This document shows positions 34,284-42,925 of a stretch of 64,000 nt of DNA, piece after piece. A program made the position numbers and the translations under genes. Below the pieces are notes generated by a model. The model did no database searches, was not told the DNA's origin, and saw only the letters and a program-made list of their open reading frames with translations. Source of the DNA: Siphonodentalium dalli (lineage: Eukaryota > Mollusca > Scaphopoda > Gadilida > Siphonodentaliidae); NCBI GenBank assembly GCA_032622095.1, contig CP136062.1, positions 223,834,578-223,898,577 on the forward strand. Direction: 5' to 3'. Every line of letters starts with the position of its first letter. The stretch's first letter is position 1.

Positions 34284-34700
34284 TTATCTTTTCTGATTGA
34301 ACCATTCTAAAGCTTCGAATGCCGATTTCGATGGATCAGACAACGGCATAAATTTAGAAAATTCAAGATCAATAACTGTTTTTTTTTGTAACGGTTGATG
34401 TTGAGGGTTCTGCTGAGAAGGTATAGGTGTAAATTTAGAATGTTGATTTTGTTGAGTTTGCATCGGTGTAAACTTTGAATGATTTAGAGAAAGCTTTGTT
34501 TTACGTTTAGATTCTTTTTGATTACCTCTTTGTTGTGTTTGCTTCCGAGTAATCTTTGAACGTTTTGGAGAAACCTTTGATTTACTTTTAGATTGTCTAC
34601 CAGTTTGTTCAAATGAATTTTTCAAAAGACTTCTAATTAAAACTCCTCCAAGAAACCCACTACCACCTCGTTGTAAAATTAATTTGCGTTTTGTTTCCAT
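34284..34700 (-). CDS. Basic low-complexity protein
   Basis: A 138-residue protein starting at ATG 34700. It has a short Gly-rich hydrophobic N-terminus (RGGSGFLGGVLIRSLL), then a Lys/Gln/Ser-rich stretch with three copies of a motif like HSKFTPM(Q), ending in SKFMPLSDPSKSAFEALEWF. Charge and disorder suggest nucleic-acid or capsid-interior binding; this is inference. I recognise no named family. Confidence 0.55.
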   Translation of the reverse strand: METKRKLILQRGGSGFLGGVLIRSLLKNSFEQTGRQSKSKSKVSPKRSKITRKQTQQRGNQKESKRKTKLSLNHSKFTPMQTQQNQHSKFTPIPSQQNPQHQPLQKKTVIDLEFSKFMPLSDPSKSAFEALEWFNQKR

Positions 34701-34745
34701 ATCAGTTGATCGATCAGAGATTTTTTTAAGAACATTTTTATTTCT

Positions 34746-34871
34746 CTAAAAAAACTTTTTTGTCTGTGATGGTAATTTCCAATCATGTTCAAGAAATAAT
34801 TCAGCTGCAAAAGTGAAGAAATTTATAATTTGTGACAGTTCATCATGACTAAACATCTCGGTGGACGACAT
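34746..34871 (-). CDS. Very short ORF, 41 aa
   Basis: MSSTEMFSHDELSQIINF and a C-terminal FLEHDWKLPSQTK form a possible amphipathic mini-protein. I chose the ATG at 34871 because the longer frame (ATG at 34940) overlaps the end of the ATPase gene. It fills an otherwise gene-free gap with an open frame and has the same packing as its neighbours. Evidence is weak. Confidence 0.35.
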   Translation of the reverse strand: MSSTEMFSHDELSQIINFFTFAAELFLEHDWKLPSQTKKFF

Positions 34872-34905
34872 GGTTCTAAAATGAAAAAAGTAACAACAAC
34901 TGAAT

Positions 34906-35559
34906 TTATACTTTTGAATAAATGACAGGACCTCGGTCATTAGCTGTCAACCATTTATGGAAAATATCAGTTCTAATTCGCAAATAATTTTCTGTTCTAG
35001 GATGAAAATCTACTAAAATATATCCATGATTTATTGAAGTTGCATCTTCGTATGCTTGTTTCAAATGATTGGTTTGCATTTGATGAGCCAAAACTTTTAT
35101 TTGATTTTTATCTCGAACGCTTTGAAATAAAACCATGTAGTGTGCATTCAAACTTATAGTTCTGCTACTTTTTGATTTTTGGAACATGTTTTGAGTAATG
35201 TAAATTATTGAAGCATTTCGATGGTGTCCTTTTCTAGTAAACCAAAGCATTATTTTGTCTTCATCTTGTTCCCCCATCATGTCATCGAAAACAACAAGAT
35301 GAGGAAATGATTTATCTGATACAATTTCCTCATCATCGTCTGGAATACCATCGATAAACTCAACGTTATCAATTTCTTTTATACGATTGTATGTGTCTTG
35401 CCATTCTTTGTAACACCAAACTATTTTCTTTGGTGGTGTTTGGAATAAATCGTGTTTAAATTCAATAACTTTTTTAACAAATTCTGTTTTACCTGATCCA
35501 CTAGGTCCGCTGATAAAGAAATTACACGGATGTTGGAAAAAATGTAAAGATTCTTCCAT
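34906..35559 (-). CDS. ATP: Genome-packaging ATPase (FtsK/HerA, A32-like)
   Basis: This 217-residue P-loop ATPase has Walker A GPSGSGKT at residues 18-25 and Walker B LVVFDDMM near 88-95. The polar block YITQNMFQ near 120-127 is typical of the FtsK/HerA superfamily to which poxvirus A32-like and Polinton ATPases belong. It is expected to pump DNA into preformed capsids. Length is normal for the family and all motifs are intact. It is one of the first genes of the minus-strand block, 33 nt after a small ORF. Confidence 0.93.
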   Translation of the reverse strand: MEESLHFFQHPCNFFISGPSGSGKTEFVKKVIEFKHDLFQTPPKKIVWCYKEWQDTYNRIKEIDNVEFIDGIPDDDEEIVSDKSFPHLVVFDDMMGEQDEDKIMLWFTRKGHHRNASIIYITQNMFQKSKSSRTISLNAHYMVLFQSVRDKNQIKVLAHQMQTNHLKQAYEDATSINHGYILVDFHPRTENYLRIRTDIFHKWLTANDRGPVIYSKV

Positions 35560-35592
35560 GTTGTCACTTTGATGTCTAATCAGAGAGTGAAC

Positions 35593-35757
35593 TTAACGAC
35601 GTGTGAATTTAGTTCTTAAAGAGAAATCTCCAAAGCTGTAAACATTTCCATACATTTCAATAATCCAATTATCATAGTCTTCTATTCTTCTGTACTTTGT
35701 TCTGTAAATAAAAAAATCATCCCCCAAAATGTTTTGAATTTTTGCATATGTTGACAT
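35593..35757 (-). CDS. Small ORF, possible 3' exon
   Basis: From the ATG at 35757 this encodes 54 residues (MSTYAKIQNILGDDFF, then a Tyr/Arg-rich tail). The frame stays open upstream to about 35821, where the minus strand reads TTTTTCTGTTTACAG, a good 3' splice-site match, so it may be the last exon of a spliced gene instead of a free-standing one. I could not find a donor in a compatible phase. Confidence 0.35.
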   Translation of the reverse strand: MSTYAKIQNILGDDFFIYRTKYRRIEDYDNWIIEMYGNVYSFGDFSLRTKFTRR

Positions 35758-35829
35758 TGTTTTTGTTAAAGGCACGTGAGGCCTTAGTTGTCGAAAATAT
35801 TCATATTTGTTCCAATCACTGTAAACAGA

Positions 35830-36226
35830 AAAACATTAAAACGCATACAGTTTCGTTCATATATACCATGACCATCGCGTAAACAGCATGTTATCATATA
35901 GATTTACTATATTTTACCTAAGCAAGAGCCTGATTGTGTTACAGAAGACAACACAATGCTGCTGACTAATCACACACAAATGGCATAAACGCTCTTTATT
36001 CGTTCCATATCAGGAATTCACCCACAAAGAACGCTCTTTATGTTTACCATCATAATATAAACAAACACCAGAAAAGTAACTTTTTATGCTTTTGTTTACA
36101 TAACATGGTCAAAAATATGACAATAACATACTGTTGATGCGATAGTTCTTATTTGTATACGGACAAAGTCTGTCTACATTTTGTTGTTCTTTCTGTTTGT
36201 GGCGGTTTTTGACGGGTGGACATTTT
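35830..36226 (-). promoter_or_regulatory. Gene-free gap, possible late-block promoter
   Basis: No ORF is seen. On the minus strand ATAAAGAGCGTT occurs twice (about 35988-35999 and 36029-36041), a direct repeat that could act as a regulatory site for the downstream block. TATA-like AT-rich stretches are also present. This is the largest gap in the minus-strand cluster and therefore the most likely place for a shared promoter; this is inference only. Confidence 0.3.
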
Positions 36227-36739
36227 TCACAGGATACCCACCGCCAAGGCCAACCGTACCTTTAACAAATACCCATAGATCCTAGGATCTGATTCAAAAG
36301 TTCCCCCAGCAAGAGGAAAATGATCTTCATACTTTGTATAATGAATATAGTCATGTTCATCAAAAGTTCCTAAATCTATATCTAAATGGTGTTGATCACC
36401 ACCAAATGTCCAAAAATCAGATATTTTTTCAATGAGAAAAAATGTTTTGAATTTAATAAATGATTCAATATATTTTTGAGAGAAATGAGAAGATATACTT
36501 GACTCAAGATAGGCCAATCTCTGTAAACATTCGCCGACATCACAGCATCGTAGTATTGCTTTCTTTTCTCTTTCAAACCAGACTTCTTGTAATTCCTTCT
36601 TTATCTCTGGAATAAGCGTTGACTGTGCCACCAAATATCCATAAATCTTCTCAGCAATTTCTGGAGGTACTACTCCTGCCAACATCTTGACATGAAATGA
36701 CTCAACATCTCCATCCGTATGGGTATGTATGAATACCAT
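36227..36739 (-). CDS. Unknown 170-aa protein overlapping the polB 3' end
   Basis: From ATG 36739 (the longer frame begins at GTG) this protein reads MVFIHTHTDGDVESF, then a helical, acidic body with QKYIESFIKFKTFFLIEKIS, and an aromatic, Asp/His-rich C-terminal part (DQHHLDIDLGTFDEHDYIHY). It overlaps the last 38 nt of polB in another frame. I do not recognise it. Near the 3' end AAGGTACGG could be a splice donor, so the last codons are uncertain. Confidence 0.5.
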   Translation of the reverse strand: MVFIHTHTDGDVESFHVKMLAGVVPPEIAEKIYGYLVAQSTLIPEIKKELQEVWFEREKKAILRCCDVGECLQRLAYLESSISSHFSQKYIESFIKFKTFFLIEKISDFWTFGGDQHHLDIDLGTFDEHDYIHYTKYEDHFPLAGGTFESDPRIYGYLLKVRLALAVGIL

Positions 36740-39700
36740 TGACGAGTTTTCGTTTTGTGTACACCGATCTGAAAGTTTTGGTTTGACTCTCACTAATCAA
36801 TTGATGGTTCTTTTGTCTTTTAATTCTGGAAGGATACTCAACAACAGTTTTGAAATTTTCACGATCATTAACACATTGTACCATTGTTTCAAAATTAACT
36901 TTTTGACTTGTGCTGTAATCAAGAGTGATACCTTTTACCTTACATTTGGTGTATCTTCTCCCATCTTTGATGTATTCATATCCGTAGTTCTTTGGCCCAA
37001 GTCCAACAAATTTGACAATCTTTGCATCTGGATGTTCGTCGCTCCATTTCCCCAATCTTCCTTCGATAGTTTTGATGTTCTTCTTTGATGGATCACTGAC
37101 ATACATACAGCTGTCTGTATCAAAATACAGCACTCTATCTCCAAGTTTTTCTAAAACTTTATACAATTGTAATCTTGCATACGCTGTAACAAAAGAAGCA
37201 ACAACAACATTTGCTGAATGATGAGGTTCAATATTATCTAAGATGTCAACATAATTTACCAGAATGAATTTGTCACCATCAAGAAGTGTAACATTTTGAA
37301 CAATTATATTGTTACTAGTAAGCAATTCAAAATAACGTGATGGTTTATCCACATACTCTGTTTTTGACATAAGATTTCTTTGTGCATTCTTACCCCATAT
37401 ACAATTAATCATAATTTTAGATATTTGACGTTTTCCTGGATTCTTCTCGATGTTCTCCAATTTTATACCCTCAGCTGCATAATAATCCTGTACAAACTTT
37501 TGTTTCTGTTCTTCTGTCTCAACACCAAATGGATAACCACTACATTCCTGTTTGATCTTTAGATGTTTATCGATATAGGATTTGTATATTTCATCTGTCC
37601 AATCTGTCCAATGCCAAATTTGGTACACATCAAGTATTTTGTAGCCAACATCCATTGCTTTGAATAATTCTGGCGTGGTCCACACTCCGGTTATAGCTCG
37701 ATCTTCTTCTGAATGGTTACATGCCTCGTTCTCATTGATGGCACAAGTGTTGCACAGAGTAAAAACCATTTTCTTGTTACAATGAATCAGTAGAACTGGA
37801 ATATACAATTTCGATGGTGGTAAAATTGTACATTTAACAAGCCCCGCATAGTCTCTAATGTGTTCTTGATCGATCTGCTCTTGGCTCAAAATTTCTGGAT
37901 GTCCAACAGGGTAGAATTTATATTTGTTGCAAAATGGATACAACGAACACACATCGATGAACTTCATTTCTTTTGTGGAATCTTGATCAATTTCCTCGTA
38001 CAATTTGATGGCATTTGTACGTCCACCAAACAATGCTTCTCTTGGCAAAATGGGGTCTCGATGTTTGTAGAAAGATTTCATTTGTTGTTTGAATTTCACA
38101 TCCGATTTCATTCTTTCGTCGATCTGATGCTCCCAAATTGATTCAACTCTGTAACCAAGACTTTCCAGTTCATCTTTCTTCTGTTGGGTTCTTGTATATA
38201 ATTCTTCCATGGTGAGCATCGTATAGGGATTCTTGTATTGTCTGTTGTTGTAACATTTTGGACATCCATGAAACAGACATCCATTCATCTCAAAAACTGT
38301 TCTTGTGGCTTCCTCATATCCATCGACGTAGTGTCCACCAATCTTGATTTCTCCTCCATTCAAAGCATGCTTGATTGTTATCATACGTGACAATGATATA
38401 TGTTGAAGCCAACGTATCGCTTTCATGGAATAGTTTTTAGCACATGGGTATCCACCATCTGGAATGATTCCAATTGTTTTCTCTGGCATTGAATTCTTCC
38501 TCCATGCCAAATTGCAAACTTGCGCCAATGTTATTGACTCAATGAACGGGTCAATCTGTTCTGTTTCCAATATGTATTTCCTGAATTTTCCACATCCACG
38601 GCGAAGAATATCCACGTCTGATTTGCAGTACTTCTCCATCTCTTCTTGGAAGTTGAATATCACGTAATTTTCTATTTTCTCATTGTACCATTCAAAGAAT
38701 TTCTCTCGATTTTCCACGCTCATCATGTCTGGTTTGTAGTAATCAGAAGCCAAGTAATGTCCAATGTAATTTTGAAACTTTGGTGAATTCGCCCAATGTG
38801 GAAAGTGTCCTTTCGCCATCTCATTCAGCTGAAAAGTTTGTGGAAACTTTGAAAGCGGCATCATCAGAAAACTCAGAGAATCAATAACTTTCACGCTGTT
38901 GCATTTTAAACTGAGAATCTTGTTTCCATTCATGATCAGTTCTGGTTTATGAATTCCACTTTGTATGAGTGCTTGAAGTAGAAACTGTTCATCGTATCCC
39001 TGAGCATTATGTGCTATTGCAACACATCCTTTGTGATCTTGGTGGAATAACCAGTTTGTGAAGTCTGTTAAAACGTTGTCACCCTTGAATACAAATTCTC
39101 TGGAATCCGGTCCGCATGTTTCACATTTTTCTTCGATTGGTTTGCACATGCAATCTCCACAAGCGGTATGTGCAACACAGAAGTTTGGAATATGAACACC
39201 TGTGTCTTGTCTGCATTCAAAGTCAAAGAATACATATGGAATCTTTGCAGGTTTCTTTTCCGGTGATTCATATTTTGGAATGTAGCACCTGTGATCTGCT
39301 TCAACGATTTCTTTGCAATGTTTGCATTTCTTCAACCCCGCACATATATGTCTGCTTGATTTATTGATGAGAATTTCTTCATCACAATTGTTGCATAGTT
39401 GAACCAAATCACATATTTTTCTTTTCTGTTTTCCTTCCGTCTTCAAATGGTTGTCGAAACATGATTTACTTCTGAATGATCGTTGACACGTTCTACACTT
39501 CACCCAATTTGTGAAATTACACTGTGTCAATGACCAGCATGCACAAACAAATCTGCATCGATGATCGCCACGCATATGGAATCCAATGTCGCAGAATTTG
39601 CAGTAGTAGCTGGTGCCTAGAAATCCTTTGATTGATGTTATGGTGTCGAAGTGATTGTTGTTGTAGTAGATGTGTACACATTTGCTATCCGAACACATTT

Positions 39701-40739
39701 CTGCAGGTTCAAATAGAAATCCAGCGCCAGCAAATTCATTGTGAATTTTCACAACATATTCTGGATACAATATTTCTTGAATCTTGTGGAACTCATTGAT
39801 ACTGCAAACTGTATCGTGTGGAATGCCAGCACGGTTGAGTAGATTTTTTGCTGCATCTGTTTGTGCTGTGTATATTGATTGTCTTATTCTTTTCCATATC
39901 TTTGACCAGCACGCAGATCCATCACTATCTGCCTTACACATTCCGACGACAATAGATCTTGCCATACACATAACATCATCAGCATTTTCAATCCGGACAA
40001 TACTTCTTTTTACTTTTGTCAACTTGTTCTTGTCTGCAAATGGTCCATAATGTAGTGAGTGTCGTGTACCACCTTCCGGAATATCTGTAACGAAGATTTC
40101 GAAATTGAGTGCACCGTCATGAATTGTAAAGGCTGCATTTGATTGAACCACATTTTGAATATTATCCATGAGTGTCCCACCATTCAATTCACTGGCTTTT
40201 GTGAATGGAATGAAAATGCTCATATCAAGTCCTGGATGATTTATCGTAACTCTGATTCTTGTCTTCTCATTTGCTGAACATTTCTGTTTCAATTCTTCTG
40301 TCAACTTCTCAAATATCTCTGGAATGTTTTCGATTGGATCTGTAAATTTCTCGAATTTCACACCAAATTGTCGTGATGCTGATTTAAATTTTCTGGAAAA
40401 TTTCTCCGAGTTCAGCTCCATTTTGAAATATTTTGTTGGATTGAACACAACACGCTCTCTAGCCAGACTTCTCTTTCTCTTCCCACCAATTTCTCTATTC
40501 TGTCTTCGACCGCGTCCAATCTGCCCATCACTAGAACTTTCTTCACTTTCTGCCCTATCAGTTTCCATATAGCTCTCTTCACTTTCTGCCTCATCAGTTT
40601 CCATATAGCTCTCTTCACTTTCTACCTTATCAGTTTCCATATCGCTCTCTTCAATAACTGCAGGCCTTGGTCTTTTTCTAACAATATCTTCTTCGCTGGA
40701 GGCGTCGTCTGAAACAGGTCTTTTAATTCTCTTAAACAT
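36702..40739 (-). CDS. PolB: Protein-primed-type family-B DNA polymerase
   Basis: The ATG at 40739 gives 1345 codons (the frame extends 8 codons upstream to a TTG). The first ~90 residues are acidic and carry imperfect ESEESYMETD repeats. Cys/His clusters lie at about 380-485. Exonuclease motifs are DFEC (~506), NAQGYDEQF (~578) and YCKSDVD (~704). Polymerase motifs are DVCSLYP (~929), KIMINCIWG (~1108), FDTDS (~1206) and KVKG (~1267). A block EMNGCLFHGCPKCY (~817) sits in an insert that resembles Vsr-type endonuclease inserts of other Polintons. It replicates the element from its termini. All catalytic motifs are present. Confidence 0.95.
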   Translation of the reverse strand: MFKRIKRPVSDDASSEEDIVRKRPRPAVIEESDMETDKVESEESYMETDEAESEESYMETDRAESEESSSDGQIGRGRRQNREIGGKRKRSLARERVVFNPTKYFKMELNSEKFSRKFKSASRQFGVKFEKFTDPIENIPEIFEKLTEELKQKCSANEKTRIRVTINHPGLDMSIFIPFTKASELNGGTLMDNIQNVVQSNAAFTIHDGALNFEIFVTDIPEGGTRHSLHYGPFADKNKLTKVKRSIVRIENADDVMCMARSIVVGMCKADSDGSACWSKIWKRIRQSIYTAQTDAAKNLLNRAGIPHDTVCSINEFHKIQEILYPEYVVKIHNEFAGAGFLFEPAEMCSDSKCVHIYYNNNHFDTITSIKGFLGTSYYCKFCDIGFHMRGDHRCRFVCACWSLTQCNFTNWVKCRTCQRSFRSKSCFDNHLKTEGKQKRKICDLVQLCNNCDEEILINKSSRHICAGLKKCKHCKEIVEADHRCYIPKYESPEKKPAKIPYVFFDFECRQDTGVHIPNFCVAHTACGDCMCKPIEEKCETCGPDSREFVFKGDNVLTDFTNWLFHQDHKGCVAIAHNAQGYDEQFLLQALIQSGIHKPELIMNGNKILSLKCNSVKVIDSLSFLMMPLSKFPQTFQLNEMAKGHFPHWANSPKFQNYIGHYLASDYYKPDMMSVENREKFFEWYNEKIENYVIFNFQEEMEKYCKSDVDILRRGCGKFRKYILETEQIDPFIESITLAQVCNLAWRKNSMPEKTIGIIPDGGYPCAKNYSMKAIRWLQHISLSRMITIKHALNGGEIKIGGHYVDGYEEATRTVFEMNGCLFHGCPKCYNNRQYKNPYTMLTMEELYTRTQQKKDELESLGYRVESIWEHQIDERMKSDVKFKQQMKSFYKHRDPILPREALFGGRTNAIKLYEEIDQDSTKEMKFIDVCSLYPFCNKYKFYPVGHPEILSQEQIDQEHIRDYAGLVKCTILPPSKLYIPVLLIHCNKKMVFTLCNTCAINENEACNHSEEDRAITGVWTTPELFKAMDVGYKILDVYQIWHWTDWTDEIYKSYIDKHLKIKQECSGYPFGVETEEQKQKFVQDYYAAEGIKLENIEKNPGKRQISKIMINCIWGKNAQRNLMSKTEYVDKPSRYFELLTSNNIIVQNVTLLDGDKFILVNYVDILDNIEPHHSANVVVASFVTAYARLQLYKVLEKLGDRVLYFDTDSCMYVSDPSKKNIKTIEGRLGKWSDEHPDAKIVKFVGLGPKNYGYEYIKDGRRYTKCKVKGITLDYSTSQKVNFETMVQCVNDRENFKTVVEYPSRIKRQKNHQLISESQTKTFRSVYTKRKLVNGIHTYPYGWRC

Positions 40740-41037
40740 TTTTGTCTTGAGTTTTGTCAGCAAAAAATATTGCGACTGGCTTCTTCGGAGTTGAAGTGTA
40801 AAGTGTAGAATTACACCTGCTTTTATAGCTTTTATAGCATTCGCGATGAAAGCTATAAAAGCAGATGTAATTCTACACTTTACACTTCAACTCCGAAGAA
40901 GCCAGTCGCAATATTTTTTGCTGACAAAACTCAAGACAAAAATGTTTAAGAGAATTAAAAGACCTGTTTCAGACGACGCCTCCAGCGAAGAAGATATTGT
41001 TAGAAAAAGACCAAGGCCTGCAGTTATTGAAGAGAGC
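40644..41037. promoter_or_regulatory. 394-bp palindrome with divergent TATA promoter and polB leader
   Basis: Positions pair about a centre at 40840/40841. Arms of ~187 bp are near-perfect (one visible mismatch, CACCTGC versus CATCTGC) around a ~20-nt unpaired centre. Outward TATAAAAG boxes are at 40854-40861 (plus) and 40820-40827 (minus), each 80 nt from an ATG (40942 and 40739). The arms include the first ~32 codons of polB, so the plus-strand gene starts with the same peptide. It acts as a bidirectional promoter by inference and could form a cruciform. Confidence 0.85.
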
Positions 41038-41295
41038 TATATTGAGCTACATAAAGAAGATTCAAAAAAATCTACACAGCCACAGACTAGAAAAATTCAA
41101 GATAATCTTGTCGAAATGAGACAGATCTCTGCCAATTTGTTTAAACTTTGTAACAAAATGCAATGGCAAGAGAAACAAGAGAAAAACAAACTGATAAAAA
41201 TTGGAAACCGCCATATGGTTACTGTTACAAATGCGGACAAGAATCCCATTGGTCCTTCCATTGTAAAACAGATTTCGGCGACAAAAAAAATGTGA
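40942..41295 (+). CDS. Gene sharing the polB N-terminal leader
   Basis: The first ~32 residues (MFKRIKRPVSDDASSEED onward to VIEES) are identical to the polB start because they lie in the palindrome. After that the 117-residue frame is unique, charged and helical, and I do not recognise it. It ends at a TGA right after an eight-base A run (about 41281-41288), while a second frame with a zinc knuckle (41163-41543) continues. The two may be one protein joined by frameshifting or splicing, or an indel may have split them. Expression should come from the TATA box at 40854. Confidence 0.55.
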   Translation: MFKRIKRPVSDDASSEEDIVRKRPRPAVIEESYIELHKEDSKKSTQPQTRKIQDNLVEMRQISANLFKLCNKMQWQEKQEKNKLIKIGNRHMVTVTNADKNPIGPSIVKQISATKKM

Positions 41296-41543
41296 AAACT
41301 ATACAAAAATGTCTACAAGCAGTAACAATACAAGAACAAAATGCAGATATCAAAACTGAAGAGATTTCTACAACATCAGATGTTTTCAAACAACCCCGAC
41401 CTGTTGATCCTACGAATGATTCACAGAACAAATCTGAAGATAAAAATCCAGATTTTGAAAATTCCAAGAAAACTTCCAAGAAAAAGAAGCTGAGACCATT
41501 CTACATTCCAAAAACAGATAAACGAATCGATACAAACATTTGA
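41163..41543 (+). CDS. CCHC zinc-knuckle ORF
   Basis: This is a 126-residue frame with a CX2CX4HX4C knuckle, CYKCGQESHWSFHC, at about residues 21-34. A polar tail follows, ending in a Lys-rich KKTSKKKKLRPFY segment. Zinc knuckles bind single-stranded nucleic acid in many retroviral and transposon proteins. It overlaps the leader-bearing ORF at 40942-41295 in the -1 frame. An ATG lies at 41163, but no separate promoter is evident, so it may be reached by frameshift at the A run near 41281 or by splicing. AATAAA follows at 41559-41564. Confidence 0.55.
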   Translation: MARETREKQTDKNWKPPYGYCYKCGQESHWSFHCKTDFGDKKNVKTIQKCLQAVTIQEQNADIKTEEISTTSDVFKQPRPVDPTNDSQNKSEDKNPDFENSKKTSKKKKLRPFYIPKTDKRIDTNI

Positions 41544-41558
41544 AAATTATGTTGTGTG

Positions 41559-41564
41559 AATAAA
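41559..41564 (+). terminator. Polyadenylation signal AATAAA
   Basis: It lies 16 nt after the stop of the zinc-knuckle frame. The surrounding ~100 bp (41553-41655) recurs at 43303-43406, again with AATAAA (43309-43314), so the convergent 3' region was duplicated as a unit. Confidence 0.5.
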
Positions 41565-41632
41565 TTATGAATTGAACAATCGTGTTTTGTTTTTTTCAGC
41601 TATGAAAGAGTAACCTTTTGGGGAATGTGGGT

Positions 41633-41648
41633 GGCCCTGAAAAGGGCC
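41633..41648 (-). terminator. Histone-type 3' stem-loop
   Basis: Read on the minus strand: AAAAAC, then GGCCCT-TTTC-AGGGCC, then ACCCACA. The six-pair stem, TTTC loop and ACCCA flank match the replication-dependent histone mRNA 3' end. It lies 19 nt after the stop of the 41668-42030 gene. No AATAAA is seen on this strand nearby. Confidence 0.8.
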
Positions 41649-41667
41649 GTTTTTTCTTTTACAGAAT

Positions 41668-42030
41668 TCATAAAAATTCTGCCAAATCAGGATATATCCC
41701 GTTGGGATTAATTGTCACAGACCAAGTAGGATTTGATCTGTGCGCCGCAGCAGCCTGAGCGAAGCTGTCAATTGCTGCATTGCACAGATCTTTCTTCGAG
41801 ATCTGTGACAAGATCTCCACGAGATCAAGATTGCTTGATTCTTGATTCTTGATTGCTTGATCGCATACTTCAGGCGATGGTCGTCGCTGAGCCAGAAAAT
41901 CTCTTAGCATCTGTTTCTGTACCACCTTTTGTTCAGGAGAATCCTGCCATTTCCTATATGTTCTTATTTTCGTCTCCTCTGAATCTCTCTTCCTCCATAA
42001 CTTCTTGATAAATTTCTTTAACGACGGCAT
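41668..42030 (-). CDS. Unknown 120-aa protein, basic N-terminus
   Basis: The protein begins MPSLKKFIKKLWRKRD, a basic amphipathic helix that could bind membrane or nucleic acid. An acidic-helical middle and a small Ala-rich segment (FAQAAAAHRS) lead to the C-terminus TINPNGIYPDLAEFL. I do not recognise it. It starts at ATG 42030, with TATAAAAATA on the minus strand at 42061-42070, and ends just before a histone-type hairpin. It forms a divergent pair with the gene at 42926. Confidence 0.6.
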   Translation of the reverse strand: MPSLKKFIKKLWRKRDSEETKIRTYRKWQDSPEQKVVQKQMLRDFLAQRRPSPEVCDQAIKNQESSNLDLVEILSQISKKDLCNAAIDSFAQAAAAHRSNPTWSVTINPNGIYPDLAEFL

Positions 42031-42925
42031 AATGAATGAAGTTCACTGAAAAAGTGAAAATATTTTTATACATTTGACACGGGCGTCAATGAAATCACAT
42101 GTCGCGTTGGCGTTAAAATTGACAAATATTTCCTGACGTTGTGTTTTTTCAGAACCGGATCAACATGCATATTTTTCTTGATCATTATTGCATAGCGATC
42201 AAACAAATGTTTTTAATTTCGTTAGATCATTATCTATTATTTGGTACACATGATTGATATATTTATTACCTCGTTAGGCAAATATGGAATGTTTTTCTAG
42301 TTTTTGTTTTTGGAATTGTACATATTTTATACATAAAACTGAACACAAGATTGTTACACGGGCGTCAATGAAATCACATAATACTTTGGCGTTAAAATTG
42401 ACAAATATTTCCTGACGTTGTGTTTTTTCAGAACCGGATCAACATGCATATTTTTCTTGATCATTATTGCATAGCGATCAAACAAATGTTTTTAATTTCG
42501 TTAGATCATTATCTATTATTTGGTACACATGATTGCTATATTTATTACCTCGTTAGGCAAATATGGAATGTTTTTCTAGTTTTTGGTTTTGGAATTGTAC
42601 ATATTTTATACATAAAACTGAACACAAGAAAACATACTGAACATTTTTCTTCATCATTACAATTGATAACTTTACTTGGTCATCGTTTATGAACGACGAT
42701 GAATTCATATGTTAAAATATCTTAATTAATTGCATATACTATCATGAATTTAATCTATATCATATCGAAATGGTGAAACTAACAGATAATGCACTGAAAA
42801 GAAACACAACGTCAGGGAGCATTTGTCATTTTAACGCCAAAGTATTATGTGCTTTCTCTACCGCCCGCGCAATCGTGATATATGTTCAAACACGGCCGTG
42901 AACAATTTTTATTCTGCATTCAAAG
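42031..42925. promoter_or_regulatory. Divergent promoter cassette A
   Basis: This is an 895-bp gene-free region between two divergent starts. The minus-side TATA is TATAAAAATA (42061-42070); the plus side has GATATATG at 42878-42885, ~40 nt before the ATG. Each edge carries related, inverted blocks: AACACAACGTCAGG, TTTTAACGCCAA and a TGTG-rich stretch. A 279-bp direct duplication of the left part occurs inside (starts near 42081 and 42360). ACGTCA resembles a CRE/ATF half-site; its use is inference. The cassette recurs as 43911-44533. Confidence 0.65.

Noticed and set aside
36729-40572. Plus-strand frames antisense to polB and capsid genes
   Set aside because: They are shadows of the strongly supported minus-strand genes and carry no recognisable motifs.
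41633-41648. Rho-independent bacterial terminator (GC stem followed by T run)
   Set aside because: The T run lies on the wrong side for the gene it ends, and the element is eukaryotic; the histone-type reading on the coding strand fits loop, flanks and position better.
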